NCBI GenBank assembly: GCA_012523095.1 | Contig: JAAYJE010000003.1 | Span: 59,420-123,419 of the forward strand | Length of the DNA: 64,000 bases | Source of the DNA: Actinomycetota bacterium | GTDB taxonomy: Bacteria; Actinomycetota; Thermoleophilia; RBG-16-64-13 | Direction: 5' to 3' | Shown: positions 38,303 to 48,047 of the stretch, piece by piece | How positions within the stretch are numbered: position 1 is the stretch's first letter | Layout of the letters: the number at the start of each line of letters is the position of its first letter | Position numbers and translations under genes: made by a program | Notes under the pieces: generated by a model | Databases searched by the model: none | What the model was told of the DNA's origin: nothing | The model's input: only the letters and a program-made list of their open reading frames with translations

Positions 38303-39370
38303 CTACTCGCCGGCCGGGCCGTCTATCGATTGTTTGGCCGCGCTTCTACTGATCGATGGGGGCTCATATCCCGACCGGTACACGACGCCTATCTCCGCTT
38401 TGGCTTTGACCAACCATCGGTTCCAGGCCTCCTCTTGCTTCTGCTCGAGGAGTTCGCTCCTTATCCTCTCCATCGCTTGATCATAGGACAGTTGCTGCTC
38501 GGGCGTGATGTCGGTCACCTGCACCAGGTGGTAGCCGTACTGTGTTTTCACCGGTTCGGAGAGATCCCCGGATTTAAGATCGAAGACCACCTCCTCGAAA
38601 TCGGGAACCAGCATCCCCCGGGTGATGGCGCCCAGCGTACCCCCCGATTCGTTGGTGGCGGTGTCGTCCGAATGTTTCTCGACCATGCTGACGAAGTCGG
38701 CTCCGTTCAGGATCTGGCTACGGACCTTGTTCGCCTCCGCTTCCGCGGCATCCCACTGCGCTTGGGTGGCGGTCGTGCTTAGCACGCCGTCCTCATCCTC
38801 CTTGAACGGAGAGATCAGGATATGGCGCACGGTTCTCGACTCCTGCTCAACGAACTCGGCTTTGTGAGTCTCGTAGTAGCCCTGCACATCCTGCTCATCG
38901 ACCGTCACGTCCCCTGCGACGGCCGCTCTCATCTCGTCCATGAGCAGACCCTCTCTCACCGATTGAGTCAACTGCTCCGGCGTCAAGCCCTGCTTCTCCA
39001 GAGCGGCCTCGAACTTCAGATCATCGCCCTGGAACATCTGCTTGATCTGTGACAACGCGTCCTGCACGTCGCTCTCGGTGATGGCTATATGAAAGGTCCA
39101 CGCCTCCTGCCGCATGACCTCAAGAGCTACCAGGTGTTCGACCAGCGCCTGCTCGAATCTTCGATACTCTTCAGGCTGTTTGGCCTTGTCGGGCGCGCGA
39201 CCCGCCGCGTCGTAGGCCGCCTTCAGATCATCGAGCTGTTCCTGCGATACGCTGCCCGAACCCACCTGAACGACCACTCCCTCAGGTACGTCGCTGCGGC
39301 AGCCCAAGACCATCAGAAGTGGCAGAAGGAGCAGGCCGATGGCGAGCCTTCTGATCACACTTGACCTCAC
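38303..39370 (-). CDS. SurA/PrsA-type peptidylprolyl isomerase lipoprotein
   Basis: Lipobox LLLPLLMVLGC; parvulin region RTVRHILISPF..GTLGAITRGMLVPDFEEVVFDLKSGDLSEPVKTQYGYHLVQV. Confidence 0.93.
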   Translation of the reverse strand: MRSSVIRRLAIGLLLLPLLMVLGCRSDVPEGVVVQVGSGSVSQEQLDDLKAAYDAAGRAPDKAKQPEEYRRFEQALVEHLVALEVMRQEAWTFHIAITESDVQDALSQIKQMFQGDDLKFEAALEKQGLTPEQLTQSVREGLLMDEMRAAVAGDVTVDEQDVQGYYETHKAEFVEQESRTVRHILISPFKEDEDGVLSTTATQAQWDAAEAEANKVRSQILNGADFVSMVEKHSDDTATNESGGTLGAITRGMLVPDFEEVVFDLKSGDLSEPVKTQYGYHLVQVTDITPEQQLSYDQAMERIRSELLEQKQEEAWNRWLVKAKAEIGVVYRSGYEPPSISRSAAKQSIDGPAGE

Positions 39371-42300
39371 TTCGTCGCAGGGGATACCCTGTCCCCCCCC
39401 AAGAGCGCGAGTATATCATCCAGTACTTCTCGAACCGCCTGACGCAGGACCCGTTCGTCACTCCGTAGACCCAGTGACAACTCACCCTGCACAGATGCAT
39501 ATACGTAGCGCCGGTCGCGAAGCCGCAGTCGTTCGCGTGACCCCGGGGGCAGGGTCAACCCACTGATCTGGAGGCGATGCCGGCGAACCGACAGGGCGTC
39601 GGCTCCCAGGTTCTGCAACGTCACCCGCACTTCTCCCAGGAAGATAAGGTTGTCCACGGGATCCGGGATCCCGCCGAAGCGATCGGTGAGCTCTCCCCGT
39701 AGGTCGGCGAGCTCCTCCAGACTCTCCGCCGAGGCGATCCGCCTGTGCAGGTCCACCCTGGCGGCCTCGTATCCTATGAAGCCTGCGGGCACGTGAGCGT
39801 CGATGCCCACCTCCACCCGCGGGACCTTCTCCGTGGCCACTTCAGTACCCTGGAGAAGCGTGGTCGCCTCCCGTAGCATGGAAAGGTACATCTCGAAGCC
39901 CACCGCTGCGATATGGCCCGATTGCTCTTCCCCGAGCAGTTCTCCGGCTCCCCTGATCTCCAGATCGCGCATGGCGATCTTGAAGCCTGACCCCAACTCC
40001 GTGTAGTCGGCCAAGGTAGACAGCCGCGCAACCGCCTCCTCAGTCAACACCGCTTCGTCTGGATGGAACAGGAAGGCATGGGCGACTCGGGCCGAGCGCC
40101 CTATCCTTCCTCGGATCTGGTAGAGCTGCGCCAACCCCAGCAGGTCGGCCCGTTCCACTATCAGGGTGTTGGCGTTGGGGATGTCGAGCCCACTCTCAAT
40201 GATGGTGGTGGTCACGAGTACGTCGGCGTCGCCCCGTAGGAATTCCAGCATGACCCTCTCCAGGTCGTGCTCGGGCATCTGTCCATGAGCCACGGCAAAA
40301 CGGATCCGGGGCATAAGCTCGCGGAGTCTCGCGGCCGCCTTCTCGATGGTCTCCACCCTGTTGTGCAGGTAATAGACCTGGCCTCCGCGGCCGATCTCAC
40401 GCTCAATGGCTCTGGCCACCATGCCTTCGTCGTAGAGACCGACGTAGGTCTGGATGGGATGGCGGTCACGGGGCGGAGTCTCAATGGTGGTGATATCGCG
40501 TACCCCCGCGAGCGACATCTGCAGCGTCCTGGGGATGGGAGTGGCCGTAAGGGTAAGCACATCCACCTTCACCTTGAGACGCCGCAAGGCTTCCTTTTGG
40601 GTCACGCCGAAACGTTGTTCCTCGTCCACGATCACGAGACCCAGTTCTTTGGGCCTCACGTCCTGTGAGAGCAATCGGTGAGTGCCGATGAGCACGTCCA
40701 CCTGTCCGGAGGCGAAGTCCTTGAGGATGCGCCTCTGCTCGGCCGCCGACCGGAAGCGCGAGATCATCTCCACCTTCACGGGGAAGTCGGCCAGTCTCTC
40801 CCTGAAAGTACCGTAGTGCTGCTGCGCAAGGATGGTGGTCGGCACGAGTATCATGACCTGTTTGCCGTCGAGAGTAGCCTTGAAGACTGCCCGCAAGGCC
40901 ACCTCAGTCTTGCCGTAGCCCACGTCGCCGCACAGCAGCCGGTCCATGGGTTGCTCCGATTCCATGTCGTCTTTTACGACATCGATCGCCCGAAGCTGAT
41001 CCTCGGTCTCCTCGTGAGGGAAGGCCTTCTCGAAGCGCACCTGCCACTCGCCGTCCTCGGAGAAGCGGTAGCCCTTGCTCGCCTGCCGGAGCGCGTAGAG
41101 ATGAAGGAGCTCGCCGGCTACCTCCCGCGCGGCTTTGCGCGCTCTGCTCTTGACATGCTCCCAGGCTCTGCCGCCCAGCTTGGAGAGAGCGGGAGCCGCC
41201 CCCCCGGCGCCTACATACCGCATCACCTTGGTGATCTGGTCGTGCGGTACGTACAGCATGTCTTTGTCTTTGAAGGCCAGATCCAGGTAGTCACGCGTGA
41301 CCCCGGCCACCGTCTTCGTGGATATGCCTTCAAAGCGTCCTACGCCGTGGTCTTCGTGCACCACGAAGTCGCCCTTGCGAAGGTCGCGAAAGCTGGAGAG
41401 CTCGAGGCCGGTAGGCGCTCGCCGCGCCGGCATCCCTCTTCGCCGCCGCGGGAAGATCAATGCGTCGGTCAAGAGGGCCAGCTTCAGGTCGGGCATGACG
41501 AAGTGCCGACGGTGCGGCGCCGGCAGAAAAGAAACCCCCGGACCCTGCTCTATCTCTCCGCCCACGGTCAAGCTTCCGTTGACGCGCTTGAGCACGTACC
41601 CGGCCCGCTCCGCCTCCGCCCTTTGCTCGAAGGCGATGACCACCCGGTACCCTTCACCGACCAGGCGTCGCACGGCGTTCTCAGCCTCCGGCAGACTGGT
41701 GACCGGCATCTCTCCGCTGGTCGCCCGCACTGCCGGGACCGGTCCGTCGTCCGAGACGGGGCCGAGCGGGCTGAGGGTGACGGTCGGCAAGGTTGCAAGA
41801 CCCGCCTCGACCTCAGGCCAACTCACATACGCGCTGCAGGCCGCCTCGCCCAGGACGTCGACCATGTCGCTCTGGAAGGCCTCTACACGCGCACCCGCGC
41901 GGGTCGGATCGGCGCGAACGACCCTTGTCCCCAGGGGAAGAAGCGAAAGAACACCGACGGGTCGGGCGTCCGGCTCCTCGGCCGCCGCGTACAGGCGCAC
42001 GCTTGAGAGAGGTTCCAACGAACGCTGTGAGTACACGGAGAAGCGACGCAGGCTCTCAACCTCATCGCCCCAGAACTCGATGCGCACCGGGTAAGACTCG
42101 GTGGAGGGAAAGACATCGATGATGCCCCCGCGCACGGAGAAGTCACCCGCATCCTCCACCTGGTCGACCCGTGTGTACCCCAAAGCAGCCAGCCTTTGGA
42201 CCAGAGCTTCAAAATCGCACCGTTCCTGAACAGTGATGGTCGATGGATCTGCGGGAGGCCGGACCACTGGCTCCATGAGGGCGCCGGCCTCCAGCACTAC

Positions 42301-42681
42301 CACCGGCGACCCCTGCTCGGCGATGGCATCCGGCCGGAGAGCCGCGACCACGCGCGCCCGTCTACCGACCACCGGCGCGGGCACCTCTCCTTCCGATCCG
42401 TACCACACGCCGCGGGGGGGTAGATGGACCACCACCCTGTCGGGACAGTACAGGGTGAGCTCGTGGGTGATCTCGCCCGCGACTTCCTGGTTTGGAACGA
42501 TCACGAGAACGGTGTGGTCTCGCCAAGGTGCGTGCTCAAGGAGACCGGCAGTGACATACGCGTGGATGAAAGTCGGGACCGTTGCCTCGACTCCATCGCG
42601 GGTCAGGAGCTCTTCGAACGGTGGATAACCGCGCAGGAGATCTGTCAGCCGGGGCATGCGCCGCCCCGTGCGGCCAGCCAT
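39367..42681 (-). CDS. mfd: Transcription-repair coupling factor Mfd
   Basis: GDVGYGKTEVALRAVFKA, DEEQRFGVTQKE, TLTATPIPRTLQMSL, TTIIESGLDIPNANTLIVERAD; start may be internal (42657). Confidence 0.98.
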   Translation of the reverse strand: MAGRTGRRMPRLTDLLRGYPPFEELLTRDGVEATVPTFIHAYVTAGLLEHAPWRDHTVLVIVPNQEVAGEITHELTLYCPDRVVVHLPPRGVWYGSEGEVPAPVVGRRARVVAALRPDAIAEQGSPVVVLEAGALMEPVVRPPADPSTITVQERCDFEALVQRLAALGYTRVDQVEDAGDFSVRGGIIDVFPSTESYPVRIEFWGDEVESLRRFSVYSQRSLEPLSSVRLYAAAEEPDARPVGVLSLLPLGTRVVRADPTRAGARVEAFQSDMVDVLGEAACSAYVSWPEVEAGLATLPTVTLSPLGPVSDDGPVPAVRATSGEMPVTSLPEAENAVRRLVGEGYRVVIAFEQRAEAERAGYVLKRVNGSLTVGGEIEQGPGVSFLPAPHRRHFVMPDLKLALLTDALIFPRRRRGMPARRAPTGLELSSFRDLRKGDFVVHEDHGVGRFEGISTKTVAGVTRDYLDLAFKDKDMLYVPHDQITKVMRYVGAGGAAPALSKLGGRAWEHVKSRARKAAREVAGELLHLYALRQASKGYRFSEDGEWQVRFEKAFPHEETEDQLRAIDVVKDDMESEQPMDRLLCGDVGYGKTEVALRAVFKATLDGKQVMILVPTTILAQQHYGTFRERLADFPVKVEMISRFRSAAEQRRILKDFASGQVDVLIGTHRLLSQDVRPKELGLVIVDEEQRFGVTQKEALRRLKVKVDVLTLTATPIPRTLQMSLAGVRDITTIETPPRDRHPIQTYVGLYDEGMVARAIEREIGRGGQVYYLHNRVETIEKAAARLRELMPRIRFAVAHGQMPEHDLERVMLEFLRGDADVLVTTTIIESGLDIPNANTLIVERADLLGLAQLYQIRGRIGRSARVAHAFLFHPDEAVLTEEAVARLSTLADYTELGSGFKIAMRDLEIRGAGELLGEEQSGHIAAVGFEMYLSMLREATTLLQGTEVATEKVPRVEVGIDAHVPAGFIGYEAARVDLHRRIASAESLEELADLRGELTDRFGGIPDPVDNLIFLGEVRVTLQNLGADALSVRRHRLQISGLTLPPGSRERLRLRDRRYVYASVQGELSLGLRSDERVLRQAVREVLDDILALLGGDRVSPATK

Positions 42682-43208
42682 TCGTCCACAAGATCGGCGG
42701 CCTGCCCCACCAATACGAGCACCTCTTCCCGCGGCTCGCTGAAAGGCGCGAGCACGTGGTCGATGAGTGGCGCGTCGATCCCGGCAGGCCGCCCGACGCC
42801 GACGCGCACCCTCCAGAAATCTCGGGAACCTAGATGCTGCGCCAGGCTGCGCAGCCCATTGTGGCCCCCCAGACCCTGCCCCTCCTTGAGCCGCACCTCC
42901 CCGAAAGGCAACTCCACCTCGTCGTGTATAGCCAGTATCCGTTCTACCGGGATCCTATGCTTCCGGACCGCCTGCGCCACAGCCTGCCCTGACAGGTTCA
43001 TGAACGTCATGGGTAGGAGCAGCACCACCCGACGGCCCACCATGGAGCCTTCGCCGACGAGGCCTTGAAAACGAGACCGGAGCCGCGGCAGGCCGTGGCG
43101 ACGCCTCAGTTCCTCGCCCACCATGAAGCCGACGTTATGACGATGGAACTGGTACTCGGGCCCGGGGTTGCCGAGCGCGACGATCAGGTAGACCGGGTCA
43201 ACGTTCAC
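42645..43208 (-). CDS. pth: Peptidyl-tRNA hydrolase
   Basis: LIVALGNPGPEYQFHRHNVGFMV; PMTFMNLSGQAV; HDEVELPFGEVRLKEGQGLGGHNGLRSLAQHLGSRDFWRVRVGVGRP. Confidence 0.97.
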   Translation of the reverse strand: MNVDPVYLIVALGNPGPEYQFHRHNVGFMVGEELRRRHGLPRLRSRFQGLVGEGSMVGRRVVLLLPMTFMNLSGQAVAQAVRKHRIPVERILAIHDEVELPFGEVRLKEGQGLGGHNGLRSLAQHLGSRDFWRVRVGVGRPAGIDAPLIDHVLAPFSEPREEVLVLVGQAADLVDEWLAARGGACPG

Positions 43209-43228
43209 TCCGCCCTACCAGTGAAGGA

Positions 43229-43885
43229 TCATTCCTCGCTCGTGTCGCTGCTGATGACTTCCGGTTCTTCCATCTCTTCTTCGACAGCTTCCTCTTCAAC
43301 AGGAACCTGCTCAACACGCGGCGGCACCAAGGCCACAAGGACGGCCTCAGGGTCGTCCACGATGGTCACCCCGGCAGGCGCCACGAGGGCCGCTACCGAG
43401 AGATGGCGCCCGAGCTGGAGCTCACTCACGTCCAGCTCAAGCAACTGCGGGACATCGACCGGAAGAGCCCGGACTAAGACTTCGCGACGATCCCACTCCA
43501 TGATCCCGCCATCGACGATGCCCGGCGCGGTGCCCACCGCCTCAATGGCGACCGGAGCCTCGATCTCCACGGACAGGTCGACCTCGTGAAGGTCGACGTG
43601 CAGCAGGTGGCGCTTGGTCGGATGGAACTGCAGTTCCTTGACCATGGCATAGCGGGCCGTCTTGCCCTTGGCGCTTCTCGCTCCCTTGCCGAAGTCAAGC
43701 TCCAGGACCATATTCTGCCCGTGAGCCAGCGCCGCCCTCAGGTCCGCCAGATCTATCGAGACAGGGGTAGCAGCCTTACCCTTGCCGTAGGTCACGCCCG
43801 GAACGGTCCCTTTCGCGCGCAGGCGACGGGCCGGCCCATTGCCGGTCTCCTCCCGCTCGTGAACCAACAGCTTGATGGTATCCAT
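43229..43885 (-). CDS. rplY: 50S ribosomal protein L25/general stress protein Ctc
   Basis: VHEREETGNGPARRLRAKGTVPGVTYG; FHPTKRHLLHVDLHEVD; acidic C-terminal tail. Confidence 0.94.
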   Translation of the reverse strand: MDTIKLLVHEREETGNGPARRLRAKGTVPGVTYGKGKAATPVSIDLADLRAALAHGQNMVLELDFGKGARSAKGKTARYAMVKELQFHPTKRHLLHVDLHEVDLSVEIEAPVAIEAVGTAPGIVDGGIMEWDRREVLVRALPVDVPQLLELDVSELQLGRHLSVAALVAPAGVTIVDDPEAVLVALVPPRVEQVPVEEEAVEEEMEEPEVISSDTSEE

Positions 43886-43912
43886 GTATGTCTCCTCGAG
43901 CATCAGTCTCAA

Positions 43913-43933
43913 GGGCCCGTCCGAAGCGGGCCC
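43913..43933 (-). terminator. GC-rich hairpin between prs and rplY
   Basis: GGGCCCG-CTTCGGA-CGGGCCC immediately after prs stop. Confidence 0.45.
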
Positions 43934-44929
43934 CTAGAAGAGCTGGTTCTCTCCCTGGAACAGCTCACTCACAGACTCGTCGGCGAACACGCTCCTGATA
44001 GTGTCCGCCAGAATATCGGCCGTGGATAGTACCACAATCTTCCCTAGGTCCCTATCATCGCGCAGAGGGATGGTGTCCGTCACCACCACTTCCTTGACCG
44101 GCGACTTCGCGATCCGCTCGTAGGCAGGATCCGACAGGACGGGGTGGCTGCACGCCGCATAGATCTCTTTCGCGCCTTTTTCCACGATAGCCTGCACGCC
44201 GTTAACCAGAGTGCCGGCCGTGTCGAATATATCGTCGACGATGATGGCCGTCTTGCCCTCCACATCGCCGATGACGTACATCACGCGCGACTCGTTATGC
44301 TCGGGGCGCAGCTTCGACAGTACCGCCACGGAGCAGCCCAGACGATCGGCCATTCGTTTGGCCGTCTTCATGCCCCCCGCGTCGGGAGACACAACCACCA
44401 TGTCGTCCAACCCTTTGAGTTTGAAATAGTCGGCGATCATGGAGAGTGCCGTCATGTGGTCCACGGGCACGCTGAAGAACCCCTGTAACTGGCCGGCGTG
44501 CAGGTCCATAGTGACCACGCGGTCGGCGCCGACCGCCTGGATGATGTCCGCCACCAATCGCGCCGTGATCGGTTCGCGCGGGCAGCTCTTCTTGTCTTGG
44601 CGCGAATACCCCATCCACGGGACGACCGCAGTGACTCGGTGAGCGGAAGCCAAACGAGCGGCCTGGATCATGATGAGGAGCTCCATGAGGTTCTCGTTCA
44701 CCGGCCGGCAGGTCGGCTGGATGATGAACACGTCGGCCCCCCGGACGCTCTCCCCGTACTTGACATAGATCTCGCCGTCGGCGAACGTCTTGATCTTCAC
44801 CTCTCCCAACTCGATGCCGAGCTTGTCGGCGACCTTCGCGCCGAGCTCGGGGTTGCCCCTACCCGAGAACACCATCAACGACCGCTGGGGAGTGAGCCGC
44901 GCGCATCGCCGCGGTTCCCGCTCTGTCAT
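43934..44929 (-). CDS. prs: Ribose-phosphate pyrophosphokinase
   Basis: VFSGRGNPELGAKVADKLGIELGEVKIKTFADGEIYVKYGESVRGADVFIIQPTCRPVNENLMELLIM; AIIVDDIFDTAGTLV; start may be GTG 44974. Confidence 0.97.
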   Translation of the reverse strand: MTEREPRRCARLTPQRSLMVFSGRGNPELGAKVADKLGIELGEVKIKTFADGEIYVKYGESVRGADVFIIQPTCRPVNENLMELLIMIQAARLASAHRVTAVVPWMGYSRQDKKSCPREPITARLVADIIQAVGADRVVTMDLHAGQLQGFFSVPVDHMTALSMIADYFKLKGLDDMVVVSPDAGGMKTAKRMADRLGCSVAVLSKLRPEHNESRVMYVIGDVEGKTAIIVDDIFDTAGTLVNGVQAIVEKGAKEIYAACSHPVLSDPAYERIAKSPVKEVVVTDTIPLRDDRDLGKIVVLSTADILADTIRSVFADESVSELFQGENQLF

Positions 44930-44970
44930 GCCCTGCTCCTCCTTGTCCTGTAACTGCATATCGTACGGTA

Positions 44971-45738
44971 TCACTGTTCGCGGACACCAGTCCCGCGCCG
45001 CCCATCGTCCCGCGCCTGCATGATCACGCCGGCCATCGCCAACTCCTCCTTGGAGTTCACACCGAGCACCGAGGAGACATCATCGACCTTGGAGGCGCCC
45101 ACCTCCATCCCCCGCTCTCGCAGACCAGCTACGGCGTCGGTCAGGTAGATCTCGCTCTGGTCGTTCTCAGCCTCCACCTGCGCCAGCACCTCCAAGGCCG
45201 GAGGGGCGGTGAATACGTACATGCCGCTGTTGACCTCTCGTATGGCCAACTGGTCGGGGTCGGCGTCCCGATGCTCCACGATGGAGACCACAGAGCCATC
45301 CGCGTCGCGAACGATGCGCCCGTAGCCCGCCGGGTCGTCCAACTCCATAGTGAGAACTGTCGCCGACGCGCCCGACTCCAGGTGATCGCGCACCAGTTTC
45401 CGCAGGACTTCCCCTGTGACTAGAGGAGTATCCCCAGGCAGCACGAGGAATGCCCCCGGCGAAATGTGGGCGGCAGCGGTCAAGACGGCATGACCCGTGC
45501 CCAATTGCTGCTTCTGCAGCACGACGACGCAGCCGGGAGGAATGATCGGAAGCACCTGCTCGTGGCCGTACCCCAGCACTACCACGGTTCGTTTGGCGCC
45601 GACCTCCCGGACGGCATCAAGCACGTGGAGGACCATCGGGCGGCCGCATACCTGATGGAGCACCTTGGGGAGGTTCGATCTCATGCGTTTGCCCTGGCCC
45701 GCGGCCAGCACGACGACGCTGCCGATGTCAGTAGTCAC
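44971..45738 (-). CDS. glmU: UDP-GlcNAc pyrophosphorylase-like uridylyltransferase (GlmU N-terminal domain only)
   Basis: VVVLAAGQGKRMRSNLPKVLHQVCGRPMVLHVLDAV; QKQQLGTGHAV; ends after 255 aa without the LbH acetyltransferase domain. Confidence 0.9.
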   Translation of the reverse strand: MTTDIGSVVVLAAGQGKRMRSNLPKVLHQVCGRPMVLHVLDAVREVGAKRTVVVLGYGHEQVLPIIPPGCVVVLQKQQLGTGHAVLTAAAHISPGAFLVLPGDTPLVTGEVLRKLVRDHLESGASATVLTMELDDPAGYGRIVRDADGSVVSIVEHRDADPDQLAIREVNSGMYVFTAPPALEVLAQVEAENDQSEIYLTDAVAGLRERGMEVGASKVDDVSSVLGVNSKEELAMAGVIMQARDDGRRGTGVREQ

Positions 45739-45780
45739 CCTGATATGTACCCCGATGGAACTGTGGAGTTAAGGATGAAG

Positions 45781-45852
45781 CTGGGGCGGCAGGATTCGAA
45801 CCTACGAATGACGGGACCAAAACCCGTTGCCTTACCACTTGGCCACGCCCCA
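45781..45852 (-). tRNA. tRNA-Gln (anticodon TTG)
   Basis: TGGGGCGTGGCCAAGTGGTAAGGCAACGGGTTTTGGTCCCGTCATTCGTAGGTTCGAATCCTGCCGCCCCAG. Confidence 0.93.
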
Positions 45853-45917
45853 TCGCCTCCGACTCTGGGGTCAGGCCCCAAGAGCCTTGGAAGTATAGGT
45901 CAGCCCGCGGAAGGGTG

Positions 45918-46874
45918 TCAAGAAAGCCGTACGTCACGCGAGACTCCGGCATACTCGTCGACGCCCGGGCCGATGACCTTGGCCGTCCTGACATTGAACC
46001 CTCGCACCATCAGCCTCTCCGCCAGTTCCTTGGCCTTGTCGTCCGATGCTGAGAGCGCGTAGAGAGTGGGGCCTGCACCACTCATCAGAGCGCCGATGGC
46101 GCCTTCCCTCATGAGTATCTCCCGGTCCGACGCCAACGAAGGGATCAGGCTGAAGCCGGCGCGTTCAAGATCGTTCTCCAGCAGGTGCGCCACCTGGGTG
46201 ATCTCCGTCACTTGGCGCCACCGTTTCTCAGCCTGGCCCGCCTTGAACGCAAACATCGACCGGGTGATCATGGGCTGTTGGGAGTCGAACTCCCGGTAAA
46301 CACGCGCAGTCGAGAGCATCCTATCGAAGAACACCAGAACGAGGTGGAGTTCTGGGAGATCAAGAGGCTCGAGAAGCTCCCCGATCCCCCTACCGATCGC
46401 CGGCCGGGGATCCAGAAAGAAGGAGACATCGGCTCCGAGCGACCTGGCGATGGTCACAAGCCGGGCATCGTCCAGTTCCGGCCCTCCGGCCTCGACGAGG
46501 GCTTCCACGCCCACCATGAGGACCGCAGCTGCGTCGGAGCTGCCCCCTCCCATGCCCGCGCCCACAGGGATGCCCTTACGGATCACCAAGCGTCCGCTCA
46601 GGCTCCAACCGGTGTGCCGCTCCAGAGCCCTCAGTGCTTGAGCCGCCAGGTTGTTCTCACCGGAGGCCGTCCTGCACTCCACGCTCAATTCCCCTGGGCC
46701 CTCCCCATCCCGGGCTTCGAGAGACATCTCGATGTCGTCATATACGTCAACCGGAGCGAAGACCGTGAAGATCTCGTGATTGCCGTCGTCGCCTTTCGGT
46801 CCCACCAGAAGGCTCAAGTTGACCTTGGCCGGCGTCTGCCTCCTCACGTTGATCATACGGTCCTCCTTCTCCAT
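45918..46874 (-). CDS. ispE: 4-diphosphocytidyl-2-C-methyl-D-erythritol kinase
   Basis: TPAKVNLSLLVG; KGIPVGAGMGGGSSDAAAVL; GALMSGAGPTLYAL. Confidence 0.95.
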   Translation of the reverse strand: MEKEDRMINVRRQTPAKVNLSLLVGPKGDDGNHEIFTVFAPVDVYDDIEMSLEARDGEGPGELSVECRTASGENNLAAQALRALERHTGWSLSGRLVIRKGIPVGAGMGGGSSDAAAVLMVGVEALVEAGGPELDDARLVTIARSLGADVSFFLDPRPAIGRGIGELLEPLDLPELHLVLVFFDRMLSTARVYREFDSQQPMITRSMFAFKAGQAEKRWRQVTEITQVAHLLENDLERAGFSLIPSLASDREILMREGAIGALMSGAGPTLYALSASDDKAKELAERLMVRGFNVRTAKVIGPGVDEYAGVSRDVRLS

Positions 46875-47009
46875 GCAAGTTCACGCACCGTTGGAGGAGC
46901 GATACTCACTCAATGATGAGGCGATGCACGACAAACTGCAAACCGGTTCCGGCTACGACCTCCACTCACGCAGCAGAGGTTACGCCTCCACCGTAGGACG
47001 ACCCGGCCC

Positions 47010-48047
47010 TCAGGCCCTGATCTCCTCCCGCATGAAGAGTATGTAGGCCACTGTGAAGAAGAGCAGTACGCAGCCTACCAACGAGATGATCTGTGGCCAG
47101 ACCAGCACAAGACTCTGACTGAAGCTAAGGGGACCGACCACCGCCCTATCGATCTGTTCGTAAACCAGAACGCCCAACGAGCGGACGCTCGGGTTGAGAA
47201 GCGCGGTGGTCGCATCGTCATAGAGTGTGGAGGGCGAGATCCTGTTCAGATCATTAGACAGCTCCTCATGGCGGACTATCTCCGCATTCGTGGCGCCCTC
47301 ACCCGCCGGCGCCACGGCATCGACGACCAACCCCACGATCAGGCTGGCGAAGACGGCGAAGAACAACCACACGGCTATGGAGGCCAAGGCCGATGTCGCA
47401 GCCTGCTTGAAAAGCACTGAGAATAACTGGGCGAGAGCCAGCCAAAAGCCCACGTAGATGACGGTGACGATTATGAAGGCCACCAACCGACCTACTTCCA
47501 CCAGGGAGGGGGTAGCGCCCAGAAGCACTATGCCCAGACCGGCCACGATCACCACCAAGGCCGTCAGCGCCAGACCAACCACTCCAAGCCCCGCCACGAA
47601 CTTCCCCTGAAGCACCGCGTCACGATGGATGGGTTGCGACATCAAGCGGCTCAGCGTACCTTGAGAGCGTTCGCTGTTAAGAGCGTCGAAGCCCAGGGCG
47701 ATGCCGAGCAAGGGCGCCAAGAAGGTGATGAAGCTGACGAACGAAGGTAGATTCTCCCCCGACGAGGTGAACAGGCTCAAGAAAGCGAAGTCGAAGGTCA
47801 TCGCCTGGGACACCGCTTCCCTGATGGACGTACTCGCCGCGTATACGGCGGCCAGACAGGTCACGCCGATCAGCACCAGGAGGATGCCGAAACGCAGTCC
47901 TGACAGGTGATCGGCCAGCTCCTTTCGAGCCACCGGTCCTACGCCAACAGGGAAGAACCGCCCTCGAAGTCTTGAGGTGGGTCCGGTTTTCGGGGAGACG
48001 CCGCCTCCCCCCTCTGCTACTGCCACTGTTCCGTTAAGCTGAGGCAT
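47010..48047 (-). CDS. ABC-2 type transporter permease
   Basis: GPVARKELADHLSGLRFGILLVLIGVTCLAAVYAA; GFDALNSERSQGTLSRLMSQPIHRDAVLQGKF; six TM segments. Confidence 0.9.
   Translation of the reverse strand: MPQLNGTVAVAEGGGGVSPKTGPTSRLRGRFFPVGVGPVARKELADHLSGLRFGILLVLIGVTCLAAVYAASTSIREAVSQAMTFDFAFLSLFTSSGENLPSFVSFITFLAPLLGIALGFDALNSERSQGTLSRLMSQPIHRDAVLQGKFVAGLGVVGLALTALVVIVAGLGIVLLGATPSLVEVGRLVAFIIVTVIYVGFWLALAQLFSVLFKQAATSALASIAVWLFFAVFASLIVGLVVDAVAPAGEGATNAEIVRHEELSNDLNRISPSTLYDDATTALLNPSVRSLGVLVYEQIDRAVVGPLSFSQSLVLVWPQIISLVGCVLLFFTVAYILFMREEIRA

Noticed and set aside
40678-42006. 442-aa plus-strand ORF
   Set aside because: Antisense to mfd, which has unambiguous motifs
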